From RPQJ01 sp963714645 (lineage in GTDB: Bacteria > Pseudomonadota > Gammaproteobacteria > Steroidobacterales > Steroidobacteraceae), in contig CAVQQX010000023.1 of assembly GCA_963714645.1 (NCBI GenBank), positions 1 through 20,641 of the forward strand: 20,641 nucleotides of DNA. The letters are read 5' to 3'. Shown here piece after piece: positions 7,519-15,584 of this stretch (positions are counted from its first letter, which is position 1; the number at the start of each line of letters is the position of its first letter). A program made the translations under genes and the position numbers. A model generated the notes under the pieces. The model saw nothing but the letters and a program-made list of their open reading frames with translations. It ran no database searches and was not told where the DNA came from.

Positions 7519-8292
7519 ATGCGCCAGATCGTCTTCGACACGGAAACCACGGGCCTCGAGCCGGAGCTGGGGCACCGGATCATCGAGATCGGCGCCATCG
7601 AGATCGTCAACCGGCGGCGCACGGGCCGGCAGTTTCACCGCTACCTCTGCCCCGACCGTGACATCGACGCCGGTGCCGCGCAGGTCCACGGCCTGACGAC
7701 TCAGTTCCTGAGCGGGCAGCCGCGATTTGCCGACGTGTTCGCGGACCTGCGCGAATTCGTGGCCGGTGCCGAGCTGGTCATCCACAACGCGCCGTTCGAC
7801 GTCGCCTTCCTGGATGCCGAGCTCGCGCGGATGGCTGCAGGCTCGCCCGACGGCCGATGCCTGACCACGCGCGAAGTCTGCAGCGTCCTCGATACGCTCG
7901 CGCTCGCCCGGCAGATGCACCCCGGCCAGCGCAACAGCCTCGACGCGCTGTGCAAGCGATATTCGATCGACAACTCGCACCGCGACCTGCACGGGGCGCT
8001 GCTCGACGCCGACCTGCTGCTCGAGGTCTACCTGGCCATGACCGGCGGGCAGGGGGCACTCACGCTCGACGACGACCTGTCGATCGCCCACGCAGACCAG
8101 TCCGCGACGGCGCGACATGCATCGCGCCCTGAGGCGGGCTCGCTGCTCGTGCGTCGTGCGAGTCCGGCGGAAATCGCCGCGCACGAGGCGCTGCTCTCGC
8201 TGCTCGACAAGGCGAGTGGCGGCAAGACCGCATGGCGCCGCTTCGAGCCGGCGCCGGCTGCCGTGCCGGAATCCGCTGCCACGCCCGCATGA
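7519..8292 (+). CDS. dnaQ: DNA polymerase III epsilon subunit (3'-5' proofreading exonuclease)
   Basis: Proofreads for the replicative polymerase, bound to the alpha subunit and the sliding clamp. It has 257 residues (E. coli 243). Exonuclease motifs are complete: Exo I FDTETTG (D7, E9), Exo II HNAPFDVAFLD (D94), Exo III-epsilon with H158 and D163 in SHRDLHGALLDADL. QGALTL at 178-183, just after TGGQ, sits where the clamp-binding peptide lies in E. coli epsilon. The C-terminal alpha-binding tail keeps PAEIAAHEALLSLLDK, then ends in an extra Ala/Pro-rich stretch. The start is ATG 7519 by homology (MRQIVFDTETTG); no Shine-Dalgarno is visible because repeat units abut the start. The stop overlaps nhaB as ATGA. 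Confidence 0.96.
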   Translation: MRQIVFDTETTGLEPELGHRIIEIGAIEIVNRRRTGRQFHRYLCPDRDIDAGAAQVHGLTTQFLSGQPRFADVFADLREFVAGAELVIHNAPFDVAFLDAELARMAAGSPDGRCLTTREVCSVLDTLALARQMHPGQRNSLDALCKRYSIDNSHRDLHGALLDADLLLEVYLAMTGGQGALTLDDDLSIAHADQSATARHASRPEAGSLLVRRASPAEIAAHEALLSLLDKASGGKTAWRRFEPAPAAVPESAATPA

Positions 8293-9809
8293 CTCAGGCC
8301 ACGACGCTGTCGCAGACCTTCGGCCGGGCATTCATGGGCGAGTCGCCGGGCTGGTACAAGCTCGCGGTCGTGGGCTTCCTCGTGGCCAACCCGATACTCA
8401 TGGCGACGTTCGGGCCGGTCGTCACCGGATGGGTCCTTCTCGCGCAGTTCATCGTCACCCTCGCGATGGCCCTGCGCTGCTACCCCCTGCAGCCCGGCGG
8501 CCTGCTCGCGATCGAGGCCGTGCTGATCGGACTCACGAGCGCCGAGGGCGTCTACGAGGAAGTCACGCAGGCATTCCCGGTCATCCTGCTGCTGATGTTC
8601 ATGGTGGCCGGAATCTATTTCCTGCGCGACCTGCTGTTGTACGTTTTCACGCATGTGATCCTGCGCGTCCGCGCGCGCGAGTGGCTCGCGGTCACCTTCT
8701 GTGCGGCGACGGCATTGCTCTCGGCGTTCCTCGATGCGCTCACCGTGATCGCGGTGGCAGTGACCGTCGGCATGGGGTTCTACGAAGTCTTCCACCGGTT
8801 CGCCTCGGGCAAGACACTCGTGGGGTTGCATCACGATGCCGCGACGGACGAGGAGGTGCAGTCGCTGCACCGTGAGAACCTGGACGGTTTCCGCGGATTC
8901 CTGCGGTCGCTGATGATGCACGGCGCCGTCGGCACCGCGATCGGCGGCGTGATGACTCAGGTCGGGGAGCCGCAGAACCTGCTGATCGCCCAGCACGCCG
9001 AGTGGAATTTCGTCGAGTTCTTCCTGGCCGTCGCGCCCGTGTCGATTCCGGTCGCGGCCGCGGGGCTGGCCACCTGCTGGGTCGTCGAGCGCTGCGGCTG
9101 GTTCGGTTACGGAACGCCGCTGCCGGAGGCAACGCGCGCCGTGCTCGAGGACTACGCGCGCGAACGTGCGGCTCGCGCCACGCCCCGCGATCGGCAGAGC
9201 CTGCTGGTGCAGGGAGCCGTAGCGCTGCTGCTGGTGCTGGCGCTGGCCTTTCACGTGGCCGAGGTCGGCCTGATCGGCCTGCTCGTGATCATCCTGGCGA
9301 CGACCTTCACGGGGGTCATCGAGGAGCATCGCATCGGCAAGGCGTTCGAGGCCGCGCTGCCCTTCACCGCGCTGCTGGTCGTGTTCTTCGCGATCGTCGC
9401 GGTGATCCACGACCAGCACCTGTTCGAGCCGGTCATCGCCCAGGTGCTCGCGCTCGAGGGGCAGGCGCAGGCAACGATGCTCTACCTCGCGTCGGGGGTG
9501 CTCTCGGCCATCAGCGACAACGTCTTCGTGGCGAGCATCTACATCACCGAAGTGAAGGCGGCGTTCCTGCAGGGAGCGGTCACTCGCGAGCAGTTCGAAT
9601 GGCTCGCGGTGGCGATCAACACCGGGACGAACATCCCGAGCGTCGCGACACCGAACGGCCAGGCCGCGTTCCTGTTCCTGCTCACCTCGACGCTGGCGCC
9701 GCTGATCCGGCTCGGCTACGGAACGATGGCCTGGATGGCACTGCCGTACTTCGTCGTCATGACCCTGGTGGGACTCGCGGCGCTGATGTCGGCGACCGCC
9801 GGGCTTTGA
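8289..9809 (+). CDS. nhaB: Na+/H+ antiporter NhaB
   Basis: Inner-membrane electrogenic antiporter that exports Na+ in exchange for protons and supports sodium and pH homeostasis. It has 506 residues (E. coli NhaB 513) with roughly a dozen hydrophobic segments. Family landmarks are the N-terminal FMGESPGWYK, ANPI, the acidic membrane residue D149 in SAFLDALTVIAV, GEPQNLLIA (227-235), SAISDNVFVASIYI (426-439) and NTGTNIPSVATPNGQAAFLF (464-483). ATG 8289 overlaps the dnaQ stop by four bases, so it is probably translated from the dnaQ message. The pairing with dnaQ has no evident functional reason. Confidence 0.95.
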   Translation: MTQATTLSQTFGRAFMGESPGWYKLAVVGFLVANPILMATFGPVVTGWVLLAQFIVTLAMALRCYPLQPGGLLAIEAVLIGLTSAEGVYEEVTQAFPVILLLMFMVAGIYFLRDLLLYVFTHVILRVRAREWLAVTFCAATALLSAFLDALTVIAVAVTVGMGFYEVFHRFASGKTLVGLHHDAATDEEVQSLHRENLDGFRGFLRSLMMHGAVGTAIGGVMTQVGEPQNLLIAQHAEWNFVEFFLAVAPVSIPVAAAGLATCWVVERCGWFGYGTPLPEATRAVLEDYARERAARATPRDRQSLLVQGAVALLLVLALAFHVAEVGLIGLLVIILATTFTGVIEEHRIGKAFEAALPFTALLVVFFAIVAVIHDQHLFEPVIAQVLALEGQAQATMLYLASGVLSAISDNVFVASIYITEVKAAFLQGAVTREQFEWLAVAINTGTNIPSVATPNGQAAFLFLLTSTLAPLIRLGYGTMAWMALPYFVVMTLVGLAALMSATAGL

Positions 9810-9835
9810 CCGCCGTCTCAAATACGGGTTACGAA
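9806..9835 (+). promoter_or_regulatory. Possible promoter for the nucleotide-sugar dehydrogenase gene
   Basis: TTGACC (9806-9811, five of six to -35, overlapping the nhaB stop) and TACGAA (9830-9835, three of six to -10) are 18 bases apart. Transcription from here would begin near 9842, which would exclude the GTG at 9838 and agree with translation from GTG 9892. The region also reads as two 7-base units, TACGGGT TACGAAT (9823-9836). Confidence 0.25.
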
Positions 9836-9891
9836 TCGTGGCATCCTTGCGCACCCGGGCGTCGGGCAGTACAGCGTCAGCAGCGGGCCCC

Positions 9892-11175
9892 GTGGCAAAA
9901 ACGAATCTTCGCAACCTGCAGCTCGGCATCGTCGGCCTGGGCTATGTCGGCCTGCCGCTGGCCGTTGAGTTCGGCAAGCGGTTCCGGACCGTCGGCTTCG
10001 ACGTCAAGCCCGGTCGCATCGCCGAGCTGCGTCGCGGCGCCGACAGCACGCTCGAAGTCGACGCGGCCGAGCTCGCCGAAGCCGCGAAACTCTCGTTCAC
10101 TTCCGACCTCGAGGACCTTGCCGGCTGCCGCGTCTTCATCGTCACCGTCCCGACGCCGATCGACGAGTACAAGCGACCCGACCTGACGCCGCTGGTGCGC
10201 GCGAGCGGGTCGGTGGGCAAGGTGCTCAAGAAGGGTGATGTGGTCGTCTACGAGTCGACGGTGTACCCGGGCTGCACCGAGGAGATCTGCGTGCCGATCC
10301 TCGAGCAGGCGTCGGGCCTGCGCTTCAATCGCGATTTCTTCGCGGGCTACAGCCCGGAACGCATCAACCCCGGCGACAAGGAGCACCGCGTCACGACGAT
10401 CAAGAAGGTGACTTCGGGTTCGACGCCGGCGGTGGCCGAGTTCGTCGACTCGCTTTATCGCTCGATCGTCCGCGTGGGCACCCACAAGGCCTCCAGCATC
10501 AAGGTGGCCGAGGCCGCGAAGGTCATCGAGAACACGCAGCGCGACGTCAACATCGCCCTGATCAACGAGCTGGCGCTGATCTTCAACCGGCTCGGCATCG
10601 ATACGGAAGAAGTGCTGCTCGCCGCCGGCAGCAAGTGGAACTTCCTGCCGTTCCGGCCGGGTCTCGTCGGCGGACATTGCATCGGCGTCGACCCGTACTA
10701 CCTGACGCACAAGGCGCAGGCGATCGGGTATCACCCCGAGATGATCCTCGCGGGGCGTCGCATCAACGACAACATGGGCATCTACGTCGCCCAGCAGGTG
10801 ACGCAGCTCATGATCCGTCGCCGGATCCAGGTCCGGGACTCGCGGATCCTCGTCATGGGCCTGACCTTCAAGGAAAACTGCCCGGACGTGCGCAACTCGA
10901 AGATCGTCGACGTGGTGCGCGAGCTCGACAAGTACGGCGCGAAGGTCGACGTCTACGATCCGTGGGCCGACCCGGACGCCGCCGAGCACGAATACGACCT
11001 GCGGCCCGTCAAGCGCGTAAAGCCGGGAACCTACGACGCGATCGTGCTCGGCGTGGCGCACCGCCAGTTCCGCGAGATGGGCATCGCGAAGATCCGTGCG
11101 CTGGCCCGCAAGAACCACGTGCTCTACGACATCAAATACCTGTTCAAGGCGGACGAGGTCGATGGCAGGCTTTGA
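9892..11175 (+). CDS. tviB: UDP-N-acetyl-D-glucosamine/galactosamine 6-dehydrogenase, TviB/WbpA type
   Basis: NAD-dependent four-electron oxidation of a UDP-N-acetylhexosamine to the uronic acid, in the cytoplasm. It has 427 residues from GTG 9892; Salmonella TviB has about 425. Rossmann motif GIVGLGYVGLPLA is at 12-24, the catalytic lysine K210 in AEAAKVIENTQRD, and the catalytic cysteine C263 in VGGHCIGVDPYYLTHKAQ. The C-terminal UDP-binding domain has GLTFKENCPDVRNS and VYDPW. SKWNFLPFRPGLVGGHC and the overall pattern match TviB rather than UDP-glucose dehydrogenases such as Ugd. An upstream in-frame GTG at 9838 would add 18 low-complexity residues and is less likely. With the epimerase and the WbpE-like enzyme it points to acidic amino-sugar precursors for the polysaccharide exported by the downstream genes. 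GlcNAc versus GalNAc cannot be decided here. Confidence 0.93.
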   Translation: MAKTNLRNLQLGIVGLGYVGLPLAVEFGKRFRTVGFDVKPGRIAELRRGADSTLEVDAAELAEAAKLSFTSDLEDLAGCRVFIVTVPTPIDEYKRPDLTPLVRASGSVGKVLKKGDVVVYESTVYPGCTEEICVPILEQASGLRFNRDFFAGYSPERINPGDKEHRVTTIKKVTSGSTPAVAEFVDSLYRSIVRVGTHKASSIKVAEAAKVIENTQRDVNIALINELALIFNRLGIDTEEVLLAAGSKWNFLPFRPGLVGGHCIGVDPYYLTHKAQAIGYHPEMILAGRRINDNMGIYVAQQVTQLMIRRRIQVRDSRILVMGLTFKENCPDVRNSKIVDVVRELDKYGAKVDVYDPWADPDAAEHEYDLRPVKRVKPGTYDAIVLGVAHRQFREMGIAKIRALARKNHVLYDIKYLFKADEVDGRL

Positions 11176-11176
11176 T

Positions 11177-11217
11177 GAAGTGGTTGGTGTCCACTCGATC
11201 CGGCTGGCTGCCACTTC
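11177..11217 (+). repeat. Inverted repeat in the dehydrogenase-epimerase gap
   Basis: GAAGTGG (11177-11183) and CCACTTC (11211-11217) are a perfect seven-base inverted repeat with 27 bases between. It fills almost the whole 45-base gap and ends three bases before the epimerase ATG. No Shine-Dalgarno is visible for that ATG, so a hairpin here could limit or time epimerase translation. A chance match is possible. Confidence 0.3.
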
Positions 11218-11220
11218 CCC

Positions 11221-12264
11221 ATGAAACTTCTCGTGACCGGCGCGGCCGGGTTCATCGGCTACCACACCTCCACGCTGCTGCTCGAGCGCGGCGACCACGT
11301 GGTTGGCCTCGACAACCTCAATGACTATTACGACGTCCGGCTCAAGCAGGCACGGCTCGAGCGCCTGCAGGCCAGCGGCACGTTCCGGTTCGTCCGGCTC
11401 GACCTCGCGGATCGCGCCGGCATGGCGCAGCTGTTCGCCCGCGAGAAGTTCGACCGCGTGATTCACCTGGGTGCGCAGGCCGGCGTGCGCTATTCGATCC
11501 AGAATCCGCTCGCGTACGTCGACAGCAACGTCGTGGGGACGGCCAACGTGCTCGAGGGGTGCCGCCACCACGGTGTGCAGCACCTCGTCTACGCGTCGAC
11601 CAGCTCGGTCTACGGCTTGAATACGCACATGCCGTTCTCCGTGCACCAGAACGTCGACCATCCGCTCTCGTTCTATGCAGCGACGAAGAAGGCGAACGAG
11701 TTGATGGCCCACACCTACGCGCACCTGTACGGGCTGCCCGTCACGGGGCTGCGCTTCTTCACGGTGTACGGTCCCTGGGGCCGGCCCGACATGGCGCTGT
11801 TCCTGTTCACGCGCAACATCCTCGCGGGCAAGCCGATCGACGTCTTCAACCACGGCCACCACCGCCGCGACTTCACCTACGTGGGTGACATCGCGCAGGG
11901 CGTCGTGCGGGCGTGCGATCGGGTCGCGCAGCCGAACCGGGACTGGGACAGCGACGCGCCCGACCCGGCCTCGAGCATGGCGCCGTACCGGCTCTACAAC
12001 ATCGGCAACAATCGCCCCGTCGAGCTGCTCGAGTACATCCGCACGCTCGAGGAATGCCTCGGCCGCAAGGCGGAGATGAACCTGCTGCCGCTGCAGGCAG
12101 GCGACGTGCCCGACACCTGGGCCGACATCGACGACCTGACTCGGGACGTGGGTTACACGCCGGCCACGACCGTCGAAACGGGCATTCGCGCGTTCGTCGA
12201 CTGGTACCTCGAGTACTACAGGGACGGTGAGCCCGCAAACCCGCAGGTCGTCAATCTCGGCTAG
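11221..12264 (+). CDS. NAD-dependent epimerase, UDP-glucuronate 4-epimerase type
   Basis: Cytoplasmic extended short-chain dehydrogenase that inverts C4 of a UDP-hexuronic acid (UDP-GlcA to UDP-GalA in characterised relatives). It has 347 residues. The NAD motif TGAAGFIG is at 6-13, followed by DNLNDYYDVRLKQARL (31-46) and HLGAQAGVRYS (82-92). The active site is in STSSVYG (126-132) and Y152/K156 (SFYAATKKANE). GLRFFTVYGPWGRPDMALF (176-194) is the hallmark of the UDP-glucuronate epimerase subgroup. It does not resemble TviC or WbpP in these motifs, so UDP-GlcNAcA is not the expected substrate from sequence alone, but the position right after a TviB-like dehydrogenase leaves this open. The surface loop reads FNHGHHRRDFTYV where E. 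coli-like members usually have GKMKRDFTYI. Confidence 0.9.
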   Translation: MKLLVTGAAGFIGYHTSTLLLERGDHVVGLDNLNDYYDVRLKQARLERLQASGTFRFVRLDLADRAGMAQLFAREKFDRVIHLGAQAGVRYSIQNPLAYVDSNVVGTANVLEGCRHHGVQHLVYASTSSVYGLNTHMPFSVHQNVDHPLSFYAATKKANELMAHTYAHLYGLPVTGLRFFTVYGPWGRPDMALFLFTRNILAGKPIDVFNHGHHRRDFTYVGDIAQGVVRACDRVAQPNRDWDSDAPDPASSMAPYRLYNIGNNRPVELLEYIRTLEECLGRKAEMNLLPLQAGDVPDTWADIDDLTRDVGYTPATTVETGIRAFVDWYLEYYRDGEPANPQVVNLG

Positions 12265-12335
12265 CGAGCGGGGCGGGCTGCGCCGACCCCGGCCTGCCGA
12301 TGGCGAGCACGCGCACGGACGTTTAAGCTCGCGGC

Positions 12336-13982
12336 ATGACGGCCCAACGCACCGATCTCCCGGCCTGGCAGGCACTCGCGGCACACGCGCGGCAGGCCTC
12401 GACGCTGCACCTGCGCGACCTGTTCGCGGCCGACGCCGACCGTCGGTTCGACGCGTTCAGCCTCGAAACGCCGGACTTGCTCTACGACTACTCTCGACAG
12501 CGGGTCTGCGCGGAGACGATGCGGCTGCTGTTCGTGCTCGCGCGCGCCTGCGAACTGCCCGCGCGCATCGAGGCATTGTTCGCGGGCGAGCCCGTCAACC
12601 ACACCGAGCGTCGCGCAGCCATGCACATGGCGTTGCGCAACCGCGCCGACCGCCCGATGCAGGCCGACGGCGTCGACGTGATGCCCGAAGTCCGCGAACA
12701 GGTCGCGAAGATGCGCGAGTTCGTGAACGGCGTGCACCAGGGCCGGATCCTCGGTTTCACGGGCTCGCGCTTCACCGACGTCGTGAACATCGGCATCGGC
12801 GGGTCCGACCTTGGAATCGTGATGGCGACCGAGGCGCTGGCGCGGTACCGCAACCGTGCGATCCGGCTCCACACAGTCTCGAACGTCGACGGCGTGGAAC
12901 TCGCCGATGCGCTCGAGCGCACCCACCCTGCGACGACCCTGTTCGTGGTGTGTTCCAAGACCTTCACGACGCAGGAGACGCTCACCAACGCGAGCGCCGC
13001 GCGCGAGTGGCTGACAGGCGAGTTGGGCGAGAAGGCGATTCCGCATCATTTCGTCGCGGTGTCGACCAATCACGCCGCGATGGACACCTTCGGCATCGCG
13101 CCCGCGTCGCGTTTCACGATGTGGGACTGGGTCGGCGGGCGGTATTCGCTCTGGTCGACCGTCGGCCTGTCGATCGCGCTCGCGCTCGGCATGGACCAGT
13201 TCGAGCAGCTGCTCCAGGGCGGCCACGAGATGGACGGGCATTTCCGCACCGCGCCGCTCGAACGCAACCTGCCCGTGCTCATGGGCCTGCTCGGCGTGTG
13301 GAACGGCGACTTCCTCGGCCTGGACTCGCTCGCCGTGCTGCCTTACGACCGGCGGCTGCATCGCTTCCCGGCGTACCTGCAGCAGCTCGAGATGGAATCG
13401 AACGGCAAGAGCGTGACGCGCGCGGGTGCGCCAGTCGGCTATGCGACCGGCAATGTCGTCTGGGGGGAGCCGGGCAACAATGCCCAGCATTCATTCTTCC
13501 AGCTACTTCACCAGGGCACGGCGCGGGTCGCGCTCGACCTGATCGCACCGGTCAACGGGTCGAGCCGCTTCGCGAGCCATCAGGATCTCGCGCTCGCCAA
13601 TTGCTTCGCCCAGGCCGAGGCCTTCGCGTTCGGACAGACGGCGGCGCAGGTCCGCGAAGACCTCGCCGCGAAAGGGACGGCCGCGACGGAGATCGAGCGC
13701 CTGGTGCCGCACAAGGTGCACGCCGGCAACCGGCCCTCGAGCGTCATCCTGATGCCGCGACTCGAGCCCCGCACGCTGGGCAAGCTCATCGCGTGGTACG
13801 AACACAAGGTCTATGTGCAATCCGTCATCTGGGACATCAATCCGTTCGACCAGTGGGGCGTCGAGCTGGGAAAGAAGCTCGCGACCTCGCTCACGGAGCC
13901 GGTCCGGACTGCCCACTGGCCGAAGGGCCCTCCTCACGTCCGATCGTTGCTCGAGCGTGTACGCCGCTGGCGTGCCGACTGA
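12336..13982 (+). CDS. pgi: Glucose-6-phosphate isomerase
   Basis: Interconverts glucose-6-phosphate and fructose-6-phosphate in the cytoplasm, linking glycolysis with supply of UDP-GlcNAc and UDP-glucose. It has 548 residues (E. coli 549). Family motifs are present: NIGIGGSDLG (151-160), CSKTFTTQETLTNA (206-219), signature 1 WVGGRYSLWSTVG (265-277) and signature 2 ending FDQWGVELGKK (504-514). Catalytic residues are E354 in LEMESNGKSV, H385 in NNAQHSFFQLLHQG and K513. A 71-base gap separates it from the epimerase gene, and 21 bases separate it from the first wzi gene, so it is probably expressed with the polysaccharide genes. Whether it is the only pgi of the cell cannot be seen here. Confidence 0.97.
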   Translation: MTAQRTDLPAWQALAAHARQASTLHLRDLFAADADRRFDAFSLETPDLLYDYSRQRVCAETMRLLFVLARACELPARIEALFAGEPVNHTERRAAMHMALRNRADRPMQADGVDVMPEVREQVAKMREFVNGVHQGRILGFTGSRFTDVVNIGIGGSDLGIVMATEALARYRNRAIRLHTVSNVDGVELADALERTHPATTLFVVCSKTFTTQETLTNASAAREWLTGELGEKAIPHHFVAVSTNHAAMDTFGIAPASRFTMWDWVGGRYSLWSTVGLSIALALGMDQFEQLLQGGHEMDGHFRTAPLERNLPVLMGLLGVWNGDFLGLDSLAVLPYDRRLHRFPAYLQQLEMESNGKSVTRAGAPVGYATGNVVWGEPGNNAQHSFFQLLHQGTARVALDLIAPVNGSSRFASHQDLALANCFAQAEAFAFGQTAAQVREDLAAKGTAATEIERLVPHKVHAGNRPSSVILMPRLEPRTLGKLIAWYEHKVYVQSVIWDINPFDQWGVELGKKLATSLTEPVRTAHWPKGPPHVRSLLERVRRWRAD

Positions 13983-14003
13983 CGCGGCCAGTACCATCGC
14001 TCC

Positions 14004-15584
14004 ATGATTCGTGTGAACGCCGATATGGCGAGCCGTCTGGCGACCGCCGTACTCCTCGCCTGCGCATCGACGCCGGTGCCGGCCGGCGAACCCTGGCTCG
14101 CCCCGGGAGACGTGCAGGTCCGCCACGACGTGCAGCTGCTGGTCGACAGCGGAGTGATCGAGCTGCCTCTCACGGGATGGCCGATTCCGGTCTCCGATCT
14201 CGCGCATGCACTGTCGACCCCCACTCTCACGTCGACGGGAGAGGGCCGGGGTGAGGGCTCTCCTGCCGCCTCTTCCGCGCAAGGCGGCGAAGGCCTGGGT
14301 CACGGGCTCTCGGCTGCGCAGCAGGCCGCGCTGACCCGTTTGCGCACGATCGCGCGCGAGGGCCAGCCCACCCTCCAGATGCGCGCTGCGGGCGCGTCTC
14401 GGCCCATGGCCCTCCGGGCCTTCGCCGACACGCCGCGCGAAGAAGGCGAAGTAACGGCCGCCGTCGCGGGATTCGTCGGCCGCCGGTTCGGCGGACGCCT
14501 TGAACTCACGGGGGTGGCGGACCCCGACGACGACCAGCCGGCGCGACTCGACGGCTCCTACGTCGCCGGCAAATTCGGCAACTGGATCGTCACGCTCGGT
14601 GCACAGGACCGCTGGTGGGGCTCGGGCTGGGAGGGCAACCTGATCCTGTCGAACAATGCCCGCCCGGTGCCGGCCATCTCGCTCGACCGTGCCGTCTCGC
14701 ACCCCTTCGAATCGAAGTGGCTGAGCTGGATCGGACCGTGGCGACTGACGACGTTCATGGGCCGCATGGAAGGCGATCGCGAGGACTTCGCGCACCCGCT
14801 GCTGTTCGGCATGCGTGTCTCGGCGCGGCCGCTCGACGGGCTCGAGGTCAGCCTCGAACGCACGGCGCAGTGGTGTGGCGAGGGGCGATCCTGCGGCTGG
14901 AGTGATTTCTGGAACCTGTTCTCCGGGAACGACAACGCCGGCGAGAACGTCGACCCCGAGGACGAGCCTGGCAATCAGCTCGCCGGCTACGACATCCGCT
15001 GGTCGTCGCCGATCGGCAACGCGCCTTACGCCGTCTATTACCAGCACACCGGCGAATCGATCGACAACGACATCCCGCGCCCGTACCGCAGCCTCGACCT
15101 GGTCGGCGCCGAGCTCTGGGGTCTGGGATCGACCTCGGGCGGGTCATGGCGCGTGGGCGTCGAGTGGGCGATTTCCCGCTGCGGCGGAACCGAAGACGGC
15201 CTCAAGCTCTGGGACTGCGCGTACAACAACGCGATTTTCAATCCTGAGGGCTATCGTTATCGCGGCCGTGTGCTGGGGCATCCGATGGATGGCGACGGCG
15301 AGATGTACTCGGCGCGTTTCGTCCACGTCGACGTCGTCGGCAGAACGCTCCAGGTGATTGCACGTCACACCGCCATCAACCAGGGCGGGACGGTGCCCGA
15401 CCTGCGGCATTCGATCGCCCCGGGGCCCGAGGACTGGCTCAGCCTCGACGTCTCCTATCGTCGCGACATCGGATTCGGCCAAGTCGAGGCCGGCGTCGGC
15501 GTCGACCAGCGCGACCGCGAATGGCGCGACGATCGCGTCACGCTGCCGCGCGCGTGGCTCGAATGGAGTCATTCGTTCGAATGA
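14004..15584 (+). CDS. Capsule assembly Wzi family outer-membrane protein, copy 1
   Basis: Predicted outer-membrane beta-barrel that helps attach or organise capsule at the cell surface, by analogy with E. coli Wzi. It has 526 residues. A Sec signal peptide covers about 1-27, cut near VPAGEP; ATG 14025 (MASRLATAVLLAC) is an alternative start. After it comes the family opening EPWLAPGDVQVRHDVQLLVDSG, a helical N-terminal section, then alternating barrel strands with GNWIVTLGAQDRWWGSGW, LILSNNARPVP, GPWRLTTFMGRMEG and EPGNQLAGYDIRW. It ends in an aromatic strand (WLEWSHSFE), as expected for barrel insertion. Residues 72-101 are a Gly/Ser/Glu-rich insertion, encoded by a palindromic repeat, that the tandem copy 2 lacks. 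The stop overlaps copy 2 as ATGA. Confidence 0.87.
   Translation: MIRVNADMASRLATAVLLACASTPVPAGEPWLAPGDVQVRHDVQLLVDSGVIELPLTGWPIPVSDLAHALSTPTLTSTGEGRGEGSPAASSAQGGEGLGHGLSAAQQAALTRLRTIAREGQPTLQMRAAGASRPMALRAFADTPREEGEVTAAVAGFVGRRFGGRLELTGVADPDDDQPARLDGSYVAGKFGNWIVTLGAQDRWWGSGWEGNLILSNNARPVPAISLDRAVSHPFESKWLSWIGPWRLTTFMGRMEGDREDFAHPLLFGMRVSARPLDGLEVSLERTAQWCGEGRSCGWSDFWNLFSGNDNAGENVDPEDEPGNQLAGYDIRWSSPIGNAPYAVYYQHTGESIDNDIPRPYRSLDLVGAELWGLGSTSGGSWRVGVEWAISRCGGTEDGLKLWDCAYNNAIFNPEGYRYRGRVLGHPMDGDGEMYSARFVHVDVVGRTLQVIARHTAINQGGTVPDLRHSIAPGPEDWLSLDVSYRRDIGFGQVEAGVGVDQRDREWRDDRVTLPRAWLEWSHSFE
14221..14288. repeat. REP-like palindromic element inside the first wzi gene
   Basis: CTCTCACGTC (14224-14233) and GACGGGAGAG (14234-14243) are adjoining arms that pair at nine of ten positions around GTCGAC. 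They are followed by GGCCGGGGTGAGGG and CTCTCC (14258-14263), the latter able to pair instead with GGAGAG (14238-14243). A second stem is GCCGCCT (14265-14271) with AGGCGGC (14282-14288). The motif GAGAGGGCCGGGGTGAGG is of a kind commonly seen in intergenic palindromic repeats of proteobacteria. Here it is read in frame and encodes TGEGRGEGSP and neighbouring residues. Confidence 0.65.

Noticed and set aside
9838..9891. An 18-residue N-terminal extension of the nucleotide-sugar dehydrogenase from GTG 9838
   Set aside because: The residues are low-complexity, absent from TviB, and the codon would lie at or before the likely transcription start.
8028..9929. A 633-codon minus-strand frame opposite dnaQ and nhaB
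   Set aside because: His/Gln/Arg-rich antisense of membrane-protein codons; no independent support.
11175..11324. ATG at 11175 overlapping the dehydrogenase stop as TGATG
   Set aside because: The frame runs out of phase into the epimerase gene with no domain; it is only the tail of a shadow frame.
9877..12384. An 835-codon minus-strand open frame opposite the dehydrogenase and epimerase genes
   Set aside because: Same antisense effect of G/C at third positions; no motif, no ribosome-binding site, and it covers two well-conserved enzymes.
12227..14254. A 675-codon plus-strand frame overlapping pgi
   Set aside because: It is an out-of-phase reading of pgi, Arg/Pro-rich with no conserved motif; Pgi in the other frame is complete and has all its signatures.
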